Part shown: positions 37,962-46,308 of the stretch, one piece after another
Layout of the letters: every line of letters begins with the position of its first letter
Position numbering within the stretch: the first letter of the stretch is position 1
Assembly: GCF_016741875.1 (NCBI RefSeq)
Contig: NZ_JAERRF010000007.1
Coordinates: 372,001-436,000, forward strand
Reading direction: 5' to 3'
DNA from: Streptomyces coffeae
GTDB lineage: Bacteria; Actinomycetota; Actinomycetes; Streptomycetales; Streptomycetaceae
DNA: 64,000 nt
Notes under the pieces: model-generated
Database searches by the model: none
Told to the model about the DNA's origin: nothing
Seen by the model: the letters and a program-made list of their open reading frames with translations, nothing else
Position numbers and translations under genes: made by a program

Positions 37962-39158
37962 ATGGCCATGCTGTCGATCGAACGCGACTCCCGCACCGTC
38001 GAGGACCTTCCCTACGAACTCGTCGAGCGCAAGGGGGTGGGCCACCCTGACACCATGTGCGACGCCATGGCGGAGCGCATGTCCCGCTACTACTCCCAGT
38101 ACTGCCTGAAGGAGTTCGGTGGCGTCGCCCACCACTGGTTCGACAAGGTCACGCTGTACGGCGGCGGCGCGGACATCGACTTCGGCCGGGGTGAGATCAC
38201 CTCCCCGTACCGCGTCAAGGTGTTCGGCAAGGGCGCCTACCGCGTCGGCGCCGCCGAGATCCCGGTGCGCGACATCATGTTTCGCGCCGCCGCCGACGTC
38301 CTCTCCGAGGTCACCACCGGCTTCCGGCCGGAACAACACCTGGTGATCGAGCTGGGCATCGTCGACCACCAGGGCTCGGGCCGCGGTGTCTCCCGCTACC
38401 AGCCGTCCTCCCCGGAGGACTTGGTGCAGCTGGGCGCCGCCGGACTCGTCTCCAACGACACCAACCTGCTGCACGGATACGCTCCGCTGTCGCGCCTGGA
38501 GACCGTGGTTCTCGGCCTGGAGAACCTCATCAACGGCGCCGGCTTCAAGAAGCGCCACGCCGACACCGGCTGGGACGTCAAGGTCTTCGGCAGCCGCCGT
38601 CAGGACGCGTTCAGCCTCGTCGTCAACATGCCCTTCCTGGCGGCCGATATCGAGTCGATGGACCAGTACTGGGCCCGCAAGGCGGTCATCCAGCAGGAGC
38701 TGGAGGCGTACGTCGCCTCGCTCGGCATCCAGGACTGCCGCATGCTCATGAACGCCACCGATCGCAACGGCCGTCCGTACCTCACCGCGATCGGCTCCGT
38801 GGCCGACACCGGCGATGTGGGCGTCGTCGGCCGCGGCAACCGCGTCAACGGTCTCATCACCCCGATGCGCCCGATGAGCATCGAGGCGCCCGCGGGCAAG
38901 AATCCGCTCGACCACACCGGCAAGATCTACAACGTGATGGCCATGCGGCTGGCCCGACAGGTCCACGAGCGGTTCGGCGGCCCCTCCCAGGTGCACATCT
39001 TCACCTCCAAGGAGGCCCCGCTGGAGCGTCCCGACGAGGTGGTCGTGACCTCCCCCGACGCGGACGAGGCCGCGCTGAAGCAGCTGGTGGAGAAAACGGT
39101 CGCAAGCTCCGGCGACCTGACGACGGAACTCATCGAATCGGGTGTCACGCTGTGGTGA
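37962..39158 (+). CDS. Archaeal-type S-adenosylmethionine synthetase
   Basis: 398 residues. ERKGVGHPDTMCDAMAERM, the YGGGADIDFG loop and the NVMAMRLARQVHE region match the archaeal/class-gamma MAT family rather than the usual bacterial MetK. It makes SAM from ATP and methionine. Streptomyces already has MetK, so an extra archaeal-type enzyme in a cluster suggests a local need for SAM or a SAM-like product. The start at 37962 is followed by a second ATG two codons later with better spacing. It overlaps the next gene by a few bases. No obvious methyltransferase is in the block, so how SAM would be used is open. Confidence 0.87.
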   Translation: MAMLSIERDSRTVEDLPYELVERKGVGHPDTMCDAMAERMSRYYSQYCLKEFGGVAHHWFDKVTLYGGGADIDFGRGEITSPYRVKVFGKGAYRVGAAEIPVRDIMFRAAADVLSEVTTGFRPEQHLVIELGIVDHQGSGRGVSRYQPSSPEDLVQLGAAGLVSNDTNLLHGYAPLSRLETVVLGLENLINGAGFKKRHADTGWDVKVFGSRRQDAFSLVVNMPFLAADIESMDQYWARKAVIQQELEAYVASLGIQDCRMLMNATDRNGRPYLTAIGSVADTGDVGVVGRGNRVNGLITPMRPMSIEAPAGKNPLDHTGKIYNVMAMRLARQVHERFGGPSQVHIFTSKEAPLERPDEVVVTSPDADEAALKQLVEKTVASSGDLTTELIESGVTLW

Positions 39159-40159
39159 CCCCTGAGCGGGCCCGCTTCCTGTCGGCCGAGGCGCTGGACA
39201 CCCGGAGCCGCGCCGACAGCGGCAGACCGGACACACCGGCCCCCGAGACCGGCAGTCATGTCGCGGTCCTCGTCAAGCCCGAGGTCATGACCGCCCCGCA
39301 CGCGGCCGCCACACTGGCGGAGGCGGTCGGGGCACTCGGCCGCCAGGATGTGGCCGTCCTTCGCTGCGCGGTGGTCCCGGCGGCGGACTTCGCCGCCCGC
39401 GGCGACCTGTTCCTGCACTACCCCCGACTGCACCGGGTGGCCGCGGACGGAGCCGCCGCCCTGACCCCCGACGCCCGCGGCGCACTCGACGCCCTGCGGG
39501 AGCGCACGGACGTGGCCCAGGTCCTCGCGGCCTACGAGGCCATGGCCCACGGGGGCCTGTCCCCGCGCGCCCTGGAAGAACGCTGCCGGGGCGCGGGCAT
39601 CCACAAGCTGGGTTCGGGCTCGTACGCCTCGGTCACCGAGGTGAACGGCCGGCCGGTGACGGTCCTCAACGGCTTCCTGCCCGCCCTGAGCGAGGGCTAC
39701 CGCGCCCCGGACTCCCTGGTCGGCCTGCTGGAGTGCCACAGCGAGCGCCCCGTGGCGGAGCTGCGTGGCCACGTTCTCGGCGAGTTGCACCCGTTGCGGG
39801 CCCACCCCGGCTCACTGCGCGGCACCCTGGGCGCCGTGGCACGCGAGCACGGCATCGCCGTGTCGGAGGGACGCAACGCCGTGCACCTGTCGGCGGGCCA
39901 CCTGGAAGGAATGTTCCAGAACTGGCGGTACTTCTCCGCCAAGGACGGGGACGGCCTGGACAGCACCCCCCTGGGCCGGTCCCTGGCGGGTGCCGGTGTG
40001 AACCTGGGCGCCGTGGCCGCGCTGGCCGCCGACCGGGACCTCACCGATGGCATGGGGCGGACGCTGGCCCCGCACGGCGCGACCGAGCACCTGGACCGTG
40101 ACGAAGTCGTCCGCCTCGTCGGACAGTGGGTCACCACCGCGAAGGAGTGGGCAGTATGA
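39155..40159 (+). CDS. Nucleoside-diphosphate-kinase-like protein with extra domains
   Basis: About 334 residues; the GTG start at 39155 overlaps the MAT stop (GTGA). Parts align with NDK: AVLVKPEVM near the N-terminus resembles the conserved VLIKPD, the central RPVAELRGHVLGELHPLRAH resembles the segment that precedes PGTIRGD, PGSLRGTLG is that segment itself, and SEGRNAVHLSAG resembles the N-x-x-H-G-S-D loop with the phospho-histidine. Real NDKs have about 140 residues; here about 100-190 extra residues separate these pieces. Activity as an NDK is therefore uncertain, and it may be a re-tooled phosphotransferase. The tight coupling to MAT suggests that the two act in sequence. Confidence 0.6.
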   Translation: MTPERARFLSAEALDTRSRADSGRPDTPAPETGSHVAVLVKPEVMTAPHAAATLAEAVGALGRQDVAVLRCAVVPAADFAARGDLFLHYPRLHRVAADGAAALTPDARGALDALRERTDVAQVLAAYEAMAHGGLSPRALEERCRGAGIHKLGSGSYASVTEVNGRPVTVLNGFLPALSEGYRAPDSLVGLLECHSERPVAELRGHVLGELHPLRAHPGSLRGTLGAVAREHGIAVSEGRNAVHLSAGHLEGMFQNWRYFSAKDGDGLDSTPLGRSLAGAGVNLGAVAALAADRDLTDGMGRTLAPHGATEHLDRDEVVRLVGQWVTTAKEWAV

Positions 40160-40944
40160 GGGGCCGGACACGTGGACTCGCCGGACGCACCGCGATGGTG
40201 ACCGGCGGAGCACAGGGCATCGGTGCGGCGGTCGTGGAGCGACTGTGTTCCGAGGGCTGCCGGGTGCTGGTCTACGACAAGAGCGAGGAGCACGGCCGGG
40301 CCTCGGTCGCGGCCTGGACCGCCCAGGGGCACCAGGTCCATCTGGTGGTCGGCGACGTGATGGACGCCGCGGCGGTCACGGCGGCCTTCGACGGCCTCCC
40401 GGAGGGCTGGCAGCGGCCGACGCTCCTGGTCAACCTCGCCGCCGGATTCGTCTTCAAGGGTCTGGAGGCGACCGCGGCGGACTGGCATGCCGCCCTCGAC
40501 CCGACCATCATCGGACTCTCCCTGGTCACACGTGAGTTCGTGGCGGGTCTCCCGGAGCGTGAGGCCGACGCGGCCATCGTGAACATGGCGTCGATATCGG
40601 CGCACATCTCGCAGAGCGGCTATCTGACCTACAACACCGGAAAGGCCGCCGTGCTCGGTTTCACCCGTTGCACGGCCGAGGAACTCGCCCCGCGCGGGAT
40701 CCGCGTCAACTCGGTCAGTCCGGGCACCGTGTGGAACGCCAACAACGAGCGATTCCACCGCGAAGCACTGGGCCTTGACCGGGCGACGGCCGAGGCCGCT
40801 CCCGAACACGGTGGAAAGTTCCTGCTGAAGCGCTTCGCCGACCCCGAGGAGATCGCGGCACCGATCGCCTTCCTGCTCTCCTCCGAGGCGAGCTTCATCA
40901 CGGGAACGGACCTGCCCGTCGACGGCGGATACCTGGCGGTGTGA
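40156..40944 (+). CDS. Short-chain dehydrogenase/reductase
   Basis: 262 residues from ATG at 40156, overlapping the NDK-like stop, with GAAGGAG upstream. Features are the cofactor loop TGGAQGIGAAVVE, a Ser in MASISAHIS, the catalytic YLTYNTGKAAVLG (Tyr-x3-Lys) and the C-terminal SEASFITGTDLPVDGGY. It probably oxidises or reduces a hydroxyl in the pathway, for example cyclitol to keto-cyclitol before transamination. The substrate is inferred from the neighbours. Confidence 0.92.
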   Translation: MRGRTRGLAGRTAMVTGGAQGIGAAVVERLCSEGCRVLVYDKSEEHGRASVAAWTAQGHQVHLVVGDVMDAAAVTAAFDGLPEGWQRPTLLVNLAAGFVFKGLEATAADWHAALDPTIIGLSLVTREFVAGLPEREADAAIVNMASISAHISQSGYLTYNTGKAAVLGFTRCTAEELAPRGIRVNSVSPGTVWNANNERFHREALGLDRATAEAAPEHGGKFLLKRFADPEEIAAPIAFLLSSEASFITGTDLPVDGGYLAV

Positions 40945-40948
40945 GCCG

Positions 40949-41758
40949 GTGATCGACCTTCACACCCACCACAACCGGTGCGGACACGCCACCGGTTCGC
41001 TGCGCGACTACGTCATCGCCGCTCTGGACAAGGGGGTCACGGTCCTCGGCCTGTCCGACCACACCCCCATGTTCGCTGAAGAAGCCGACCAGGCGCTGCC
41101 CCCGGTGGCGATGCCCAAGTCGGAGTTCCCCTCCTACATCGCCGAAGCGCTCGCCCTCAAGGAGGAGTTCGCCCACAGCATCGAGATCCTCGTCTCCACC
41201 GAGGCGGACTTCTTCCAGGGCCGTATGGACCCCTACTCGAAGGCGCTGGGCAGCTACCCGCTGGACTATGTGATCGGCTCGGTCCACATGTTCGAGGGCC
41301 ATGACATCTTCGACACCACCCGCTGGGAGAACATCGAGGACGGCGAACTGGCCGCGGTCAAAGGACGGTACTTCCGCGCCATCGCGGAGTGCGCCCGCTC
41401 CGGGCTCTTCCAGGTCATGGGGCATGTGGACGCTCTCAAGGGCAACCACCCGAAGCTCGGGGCCGTCCCGGCGCCCGCCGCGGCGGACGAGATGCTCCGG
41501 GCGATCCGCGACTCCGGCGCCGTGATGGAGATCAACACCTCCGGCAACACCAAGAGGTGCGGCGGCTGGTACCCCGAACACGACCTCCTCGAGCGCGCAC
41601 ACCACTTCGGAGTGCCCATCACCTTCGCCTCCGACGCGCACGTTCCCGAGCGGGTCTGCGACCAGTACCCGGAGGTGGTCCGGGTGCTCCACGACATCGG
41701 GTTCCGCACCTGGACGGTGTTCCGGCGCGGTACGCCCCGCACGCTCTCACTGGCCTGA
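40949..41758 (+). CDS. PHP-family phosphatase (histidinol-phosphatase-like)
   Basis: 269 residues from GTG, 4 nt after the SDR stop. The metal ligands of PHP enzymes are visible: IDLHTHHNRCGHA, SDHTPMF, a Glu in STEADFF, a His in GSVHMFEGHD, and the later MGHVDALK and FASDAHVP. Relatives are histidinol phosphatases. In this block it probably removes phosphate from a cyclitol phosphate or an aminocyclitol phosphate. It is the last gene of the rightward block. Confidence 0.85.
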   Translation: MIDLHTHHNRCGHATGSLRDYVIAALDKGVTVLGLSDHTPMFAEEADQALPPVAMPKSEFPSYIAEALALKEEFAHSIEILVSTEADFFQGRMDPYSKALGSYPLDYVIGSVHMFEGHDIFDTTRWENIEDGELAAVKGRYFRAIAECARSGLFQVMGHVDALKGNHPKLGAVPAPAAADEMLRAIRDSGAVMEINTSGNTKRCGGWYPEHDLLERAHHFGVPITFASDAHVPERVCDQYPEVVRVLHDIGFRTWTVFRRGTPRTLSLA

Positions 41759-41773
41759 CGCTCCGCCGCCCCC

Positions 41774-41802
41774 GCCGGTCCGGGCTCGCATACCCGGCCG
41801 GC
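41774..41802. terminator. Candidate bidirectional hairpin
   Basis: CCGGTCCGGG and CCCGGCCGG can pair with one bulged base, between the convergent ends of the two central blocks. The stem is imperfect, so confidence is low. Confidence 0.35.
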
Positions 41803-41864
41803 CGGGGCGTCCGGGCGTGGCCCGGAAGGCGGCGAGCCCTTGATCCACTCGGCAGGACGTCGAC

Positions 41865-42668
41865 TCACTCGGCGAAAGAGAAGTGGCCGTTCCGCCTGGC
41901 GTGTATCTGCAACCTGGTGAACGCGACAGCGGCCGCGCCCAGCCAGCACGCGCCGGCCAGCACCGCCCAGCCCGCGCGCAGGGCGATATCACCCGCACCG
42001 GCGTGAGCGGCCACACCCCGGACCGCGGCCAGCGTGTGGGTGAGGGGTAGGGACTGCGCCACCACGCCCACCCAGTCGGGCCAGAACGACACCGGCACCT
42101 GCACACCGCAGATCGCCATCATCACCAGGTAGCCGACGTTGGACACGATGTTCCGTGCGTTGGACGCGGACAGCACGAACGCGGCCAGGAACAGCCCTAC
42201 GCAGTAGGTGGACACGGCGGTGAGCAGGACCAGCCCGACCAGCACCGGCACCTGCCCCGGTGACCAGGTGACGCCGAACAGCGGGCCCAGGCCCAGGAGC
42301 GCCACCAGGGACGTGACGGTCCCGCTGACCGGCCACTGAAGGCTCCGGCCGAAGAACACCCAGATGAGCCGGGCGGGCGAGGCCGCCAGCAGCGGCAGCG
42401 TTCCCTGCCGGCGCTCCCAGGCACTGGAAGTGACGACGGTCATGGCCTCCACCACGCAGGTCATCACGGAATTGCCGACGACCAGGTAGTGAGCCGAGGC
42501 GGACGAGTGGAGGGCCAGGCCCATGGTGGCGAAGAAGGTGACCTGAGCCAGCATCCGGCCCAGCCAGCCGAAGGTCCAGCTCCGCCATGTGTAGGTGGCG
42601 CGGAAGTCGGCCACCGCGTTGGCGGCGCTGTAGCGGACCACGTGGAAGGACGAGGTCAATGCGGACAA
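41865..42668 (-). CDS. ABC-2 type transporter permease (second of two)
   Basis: 267 residues from TTG at 42668, with GAGGAG upstream. It is rich in hydrophobic helices (six predicted) and carries the loop SSAWERRQGTLPLLAASP, characteristic of ABC-2 permeases of the DrrB/antibiotic-export type. It is 25 nt downstream of the first permease, in the leftward peptide operon, and should form the membrane part of the exporter for the cluster product. Confidence 0.85.
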   Translation of the reverse strand: MSALTSSFHVVRYSAANAVADFRATYTWRSWTFGWLGRMLAQVTFFATMGLALHSSASAHYLVVGNSVMTCVVEAMTVVTSSAWERRQGTLPLLAASPARLIWVFFGRSLQWPVSGTVTSLVALLGLGPLFGVTWSPGQVPVLVGLVLLTAVSTYCVGLFLAAFVLSASNARNIVSNVGYLVMMAICGVQVPVSFWPDWVGVVAQSLPLTHTLAAVRGVAAHAGAGDIALRAGWAVLAGACWLGAAAVAFTRLQIHARRNGHFSFAE

Positions 42669-42693
42669 CGAGGCTCCTCGTCGGTGGTGAGGT

Positions 42694-43458
42694 TCATGTC
42701 AGCGCAAGCGTGCCGGTGCGCCTGACTCTGCGCAGGATGGCGCCGATCAGCAGCGCTCCCGATACCGCACCCGCCACGCCCAGTCCGACGATGGCGGCCA
42801 GAGCCGTCCACCAGTGTCCGGCAGGACCGGAAACCGAGGCACGCAGCAGATCCGAGCTCCAGGACAGGAACACCAGGCGGCTCAGCGGACGCAGCCAGCC
42901 GGGCAGCTCGGCCACCGGCACCAGCAGCCCGCCCAGCAGGTAGAACGGATAGGTCAGGGTGTTCTGGAGCACGCGGGCGGAGGGCATCAGGACGAACGCC
43001 GCGGAGAGCAGGCTCGCCGTGCCCGCCATGGCCAGCGACGAACACACCAGACACGACACGAACACCAGCGGATGCGCGATGGTCAGCACCACCCCGAAAC
43101 ACGACCACGCCACCAGCCACGACTCGGCGAAACAGACCAGGGCGACCGAGGCGACCGCGGTCAGCCTGCCCAGCACCACGGTGGCGAACCGGGCCGGAGT
43201 CGCCACGATCGCCTCCAGCGTTCCACGGTTGCGGTCCTGACTGATCAGGTCGCCGGCGGTGAGCAGGGCCAGTGACCACAGCGACATCAGAACGGGCGCG
43301 AGCACCGCGGACGCCGTGAAGTCAGGCCGGTGCGCATGCACTCCGATGGAGACGAAGACCAGCGTGAACAGCGGTGCCGTGACCAGGACATGAACGGTGT
43401 CGGGTTTACGACGGGCCAGCGCCAGCTGGAACCGGAACGCCGCGGTGAACACCCTCAT
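42694..43458 (-). CDS. ABC-2 type transporter permease (first of two)
   Basis: 254 residues from ATG at 43458, which overlaps the ATPase stop (ATGA); the longer frame to 43788 lies in the ATPase gene. Several hydrophobic helices and the SQDRNRGTLEAIVATPARF loop are typical of ABC-2 permeases. With the neighbouring permease and ATPase it makes a complete heteromeric exporter. Confidence 0.88.
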   Translation of the reverse strand: MRVFTAAFRFQLALARRKPDTVHVLVTAPLFTLVFVSIGVHAHRPDFTASAVLAPVLMSLWSLALLTAGDLISQDRNRGTLEAIVATPARFATVVLGRLTAVASVALVCFAESWLVAWSCFGVVLTIAHPLVFVSCLVCSSLAMAGTASLLSAAFVLMPSARVLQNTLTYPFYLLGGLLVPVAELPGWLRPLSRLVFLSWSSDLLRASVSGPAGHWWTALAAIVGLGVAGAVSGALLIGAILRRVRRTGTLALT

Positions 43459-44444
43459 GAGCGCACCGCCATCCCGCGCCGCCCGATGTAGTGCAGATAC
43501 ACGTCCTCGAGACTGGGCCGCACCGTGCCCAGTGAGGTGACTCCGGCATTCACCAGCACCTGGAGCACCTGCCGGGTGACGTCGGACGACTCGGTGTCCA
43601 CCCGCAGCCGTCCCGCCGACAGTCTCTTCACGTCGGCCACCCCGGACAGTTCGGAGATCTCGCCTACGGCACTCTCCGGTACGTCCTCCGCCTCCACCGA
43701 TTCGAGACTGCTGAGCCCTGCGGAGAGTTCGCTGGGGCGCTCGGTTGCCAGCAGTGTTCCCTTGTCCATCAGCGTGACCTGGTCGCACACCGCCTCGGCC
43801 TCGGCCATGTCGTGGGTGGTCAGCAACACGGTACGCCCCTCGAGGCGCAATTGCTCGACGAGGGAACGGAAGTCGTGCGCGGCGACCGGGTCCATTCCGC
43901 TGGTGGGTTCGTCGAGCAGCAGCACCTGGGGATCGGCGACCATGCCCCGCGCGAGGTGCAGACGCTGCTTCATGCCGCGCGAGAATCCATCCACCCGCTC
44001 CTCGGCGCGATCGGCCAGGCCGACCCGTTCCAGCAAGGCGTCCACCTGGCGGTGCAGCGCGGCACCGTGCACACCGTGCAGCGCGCCCCAGAGATTGAGG
44101 TTGGCACGCGCGTCCAGCCTGCCGTAGAGCCCGCGGTCACCGCCGAAGACCACACCCACCGACTTCTTGACCGCCACCGGGTCCGCCGTCACATCGTGAC
44201 CCAGGACCCTGGCGCTGCCGGCGGAGGGCAGCAGCACGGTGCAAAGGATCTTGCACAGTGTGGTCTTGCCGGCGCCGTTGGGGCCGAGAAGGCCGCGTAT
44301 CTCTCCCCGGGCCACGGTGAGATCGATCCGGTCCAGTGCGGTGATCTGCCGAGAGTTCCGGCCCCGGCCACGGTCATACACCCGCGCGAGCCCCCGTACC
44401 TCCACCGCGGGCTCCGCGGTGCCGACACCGTCCACGTCGCTCAT
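43455..44444 (-). CDS. ABC transporter ATP-binding subunit (DrrA-like)
   Basis: 329 residues from ATG at 44444 (MSDVDGVGTAEPAVE), overlapping the nucleotidyltransferase stop. Walker A GPNGAGKTTLCK, signature FSRGMKQRLHLAR, Walker B VLLLDEPTSGMDP and the H-loop LLTTHDMAEAE are all present, followed by a C-terminal regulatory region (about 240-329). It energises the two permeases. Export of, or self-protection against, the cluster product is the likely role. Confidence 0.95.
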   Translation of the reverse strand: MSDVDGVGTAEPAVEVRGLARVYDRGRGRNSRQITALDRIDLTVARGEIRGLLGPNGAGKTTLCKILCTVLLPSAGSARVLGHDVTADPVAVKKSVGVVFGGDRGLYGRLDARANLNLWGALHGVHGAALHRQVDALLERVGLADRAEERVDGFSRGMKQRLHLARGMVADPQVLLLDEPTSGMDPVAAHDFRSLVEQLRLEGRTVLLTTHDMAEAEAVCDQVTLMDKGTLLATERPSELSAGLSSLESVEAEDVPESAVGEISELSGVADVKRLSAGRLRVDTESSDVTRQVLQVLVNAGVTSLGTVRPSLEDVYLHYIGRRGMAVRS

Positions 44445-45517
44445 CCCTCGATCCGGGTCAGTGCCGCCATGGCGGCGGAGTAACTCTCGTGTGACACGGT
44501 CGCCTCGCCGACCAGCAGGTAGTCGCCGATCGGAGTGCACAGCAGATGGCTGCCGTCCACCACCTCGTGGCGCGCCGCCCGCCAGCCGGAGCGGTCCTGC
44601 GGGGGGTCCGGCCGCAATGCCATTCCGTACACCGGCAGGCCCTCGTCCAGGCGTTCGCGGACATCGACCGGTTGCGGATCGGAGCGGGTGATGGGGGTGT
44701 TCTCCCGCAACGCGCGCTCGTGTGCGGCCGGTTCGCGCAGTGCTTCGAGCAGACCGGTGAGCTCCGGCGCGGAGGCGTGCGGTCGGGCCAGCTCCAGCAG
44801 TTCGACCAGCTCCGGGGCACGCCGGTGACCGGCGATGAGCCGTGCGGTGACAACGGGGTCCAGCTCCGTGCGCTCCAGCAGGAAACGCACGTCCAGTATG
44901 TCCTTGGGGGAGTAGGGACGCTGGAAACGCTCCTCGGCCAGGGCGAGCAGATCGGCAAGGCGTGGATCGGACGGCAGCTCGGGGATGGCCGGGACCGTGC
45001 CGAAATCACCGGCGTACGGCAGTGTGCCGATCTCGATGTTGTGGTCCCGCTCCAGCATCGGATCGTCGGTGGGCCACAGCAGCCCCAGTTGTACGTGTTT
45101 CTGGTCGGCGTGCGGAATGAGCGACAGATCGATCGTATCCACGTCTCTGCGGGCACACACCACACGCGCCGCGGCCCACAGATCCGCTTCGGATGCGGCT
45201 ATCACATCCAGATCACCGACGGGGCGCACCACCGATTCCGGATAGTACGCGGCCAGCGAGGGGCCCTTGATCGTCCGTATGTCGGCCGCGTCGGCCATCG
45301 CGTCGAACAGTTCGGCGTACCCCGCTGCGCGCAGGTGAGCGCGGTGGAGTTCGTCCCGGCTGCCGCTGCCCATGGGAACGCCGGCAGCGGCGGCCGCTGA
45401 GATCGCCAGCGGCGTATGGCTCTGCGCGAACGAGCGAGCCCCGCGCACCAGGGCGCGCACACCGTCGTCGGGGGAGAGGCCGTACAGCCTCCGCAGCGTG
45501 TCCAGGTGCAGCGTCAC
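44441..45517 (-). CDS. NTP_transf_5-type nucleotidyltransferase family protein
   Basis: 358 residues from GTG at 45517, whose GTGA overlaps the upstream stop. The core RTIKGPSLAAYYPESVVRPVGDLDVI matches the K-G-x4-Y-P-x-R-x-x-G-D-x-D pattern of this family, with Asp residues as likely metal ligands. Homologues are frequent in RiPP clusters, often beside HPr-kinase-like proteins, as here. Transfer of a nucleotidyl, or a phospho-linked group, onto a peptide or metabolite is the family-level expectation. The actual reaction is unknown. Confidence 0.8.
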   Translation of the reverse strand: MTLHLDTLRRLYGLSPDDGVRALVRGARSFAQSHTPLAISAAAAAGVPMGSGSRDELHRAHLRAAGYAELFDAMADAADIRTIKGPSLAAYYPESVVRPVGDLDVIAASEADLWAAARVVCARRDVDTIDLSLIPHADQKHVQLGLLWPTDDPMLERDHNIEIGTLPYAGDFGTVPAIPELPSDPRLADLLALAEERFQRPYSPKDILDVRFLLERTELDPVVTARLIAGHRRAPELVELLELARPHASAPELTGLLEALREPAAHERALRENTPITRSDPQPVDVRERLDEGLPVYGMALRPDPPQDRSGWRAARHEVVDGSHLLCTPIGDYLLVGEATVSHESYSAAMAALTRIEG

Positions 45518-46308
45518 GAGTCCGCCCGCCAGAAGCAGTGTGTGGGCACCCACCCACGTCGGCCCAGGGAGTTCAGCACATGGGTCGCGTGGTCCCGCTC
45601 CGCGTCCTCCACGGCATGGACCACGTGGCCCACCAGCGGCAGACCGGCGGCGTGGGCCCGGTGCGCCGCCGCCGCGGTCAGTGCGGCGAGAGCGGCGCGC
45701 TGGGCCGGCCCCGGTTCGACCAGGACATCGACGAGTTCGCTGCATGCCTGACCGGTCACCTCGTCCGCCGTGTCAGTGAGCAGCGTGGCATGGCCGATCG
45801 GTTTCCCCTCCAGGACGTACAGCAGGGACACCCGGTCGGGCCGGTCCAGCACCGACTCCGCGGCCTCCAGGGCGGCCGCCTCCCGGGAGACGGGCGCCCC
45901 GGTCTGGGCGCCGGCGGTCTGGAAGGCCCGCACGAGCCACTCCCGGACCAGGCCGTCCCCCACCGCGTCGGATTCGCGCACGGCCTCGTCCACGGCCTCG
46001 TCCTCGGCGGACTCAGCCACAGTGGTCAGCTGCACATAGGTCATCTGCCGGCGCCACGGCTCGGGCAACTCCAGGTCCGCCGGTGTCCGCAACACCATCG
46101 CGGTGGCGGGGGAGGAGTCCGTCCCACGCAGGCGGGCCAGCAGGCGGGGGTCCTCGATCAGTGCCCGGTCGGCGTACTCGATCAGCGTCTGATGCGCTCC
46201 GGTGACCGGATCGGTGTGTGCTCCGGCGACGTAGCGGTGACCGTCCAGAGTGTGCAGCAGACCCGCGGCGTCGGCGGCCTTGAGATAGCCAGGGTCCGGG
46301 GCCGTCAT
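45514..46308 (-). CDS. GNAT-like protein of unknown function
   Basis: 264 residues from ATG at 46308, overlapping the M16 peptidase stop. The second half (about 165-264) looks like a GNAT fold: VSLLYVLEGKPIGHATL strand pair, an ELVDVLVEPGPAQRAALAALT segment at the acetyl-CoA loop position, and the closing LNSLGRRGWVPTHCFWRAD. The acetyl-CoA signature R/Q-x-x-G-x-G/A is not intact, so catalysis is uncertain. The first 160 residues have no recognised motif. In this operon it may acylate the peptide or the amino group made by the aminotransferase, or be a recognition protein. Confidence 0.6.
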   Translation of the reverse strand: MTAPDPGYLKAADAAGLLHTLDGHRYVAGAHTDPVTGAHQTLIEYADRALIEDPRLLARLRGTDSSPATAMVLRTPADLELPEPWRRQMTYVQLTTVAESAEDEAVDEAVRESDAVGDGLVREWLVRAFQTAGAQTGAPVSREAAALEAAESVLDRPDRVSLLYVLEGKPIGHATLLTDTADEVTGQACSELVDVLVEPGPAQRAALAALTAAAAHRAHAAGLPLVGHVVHAVEDAERDHATHVLNSLGRRGWVPTHCFWRADS

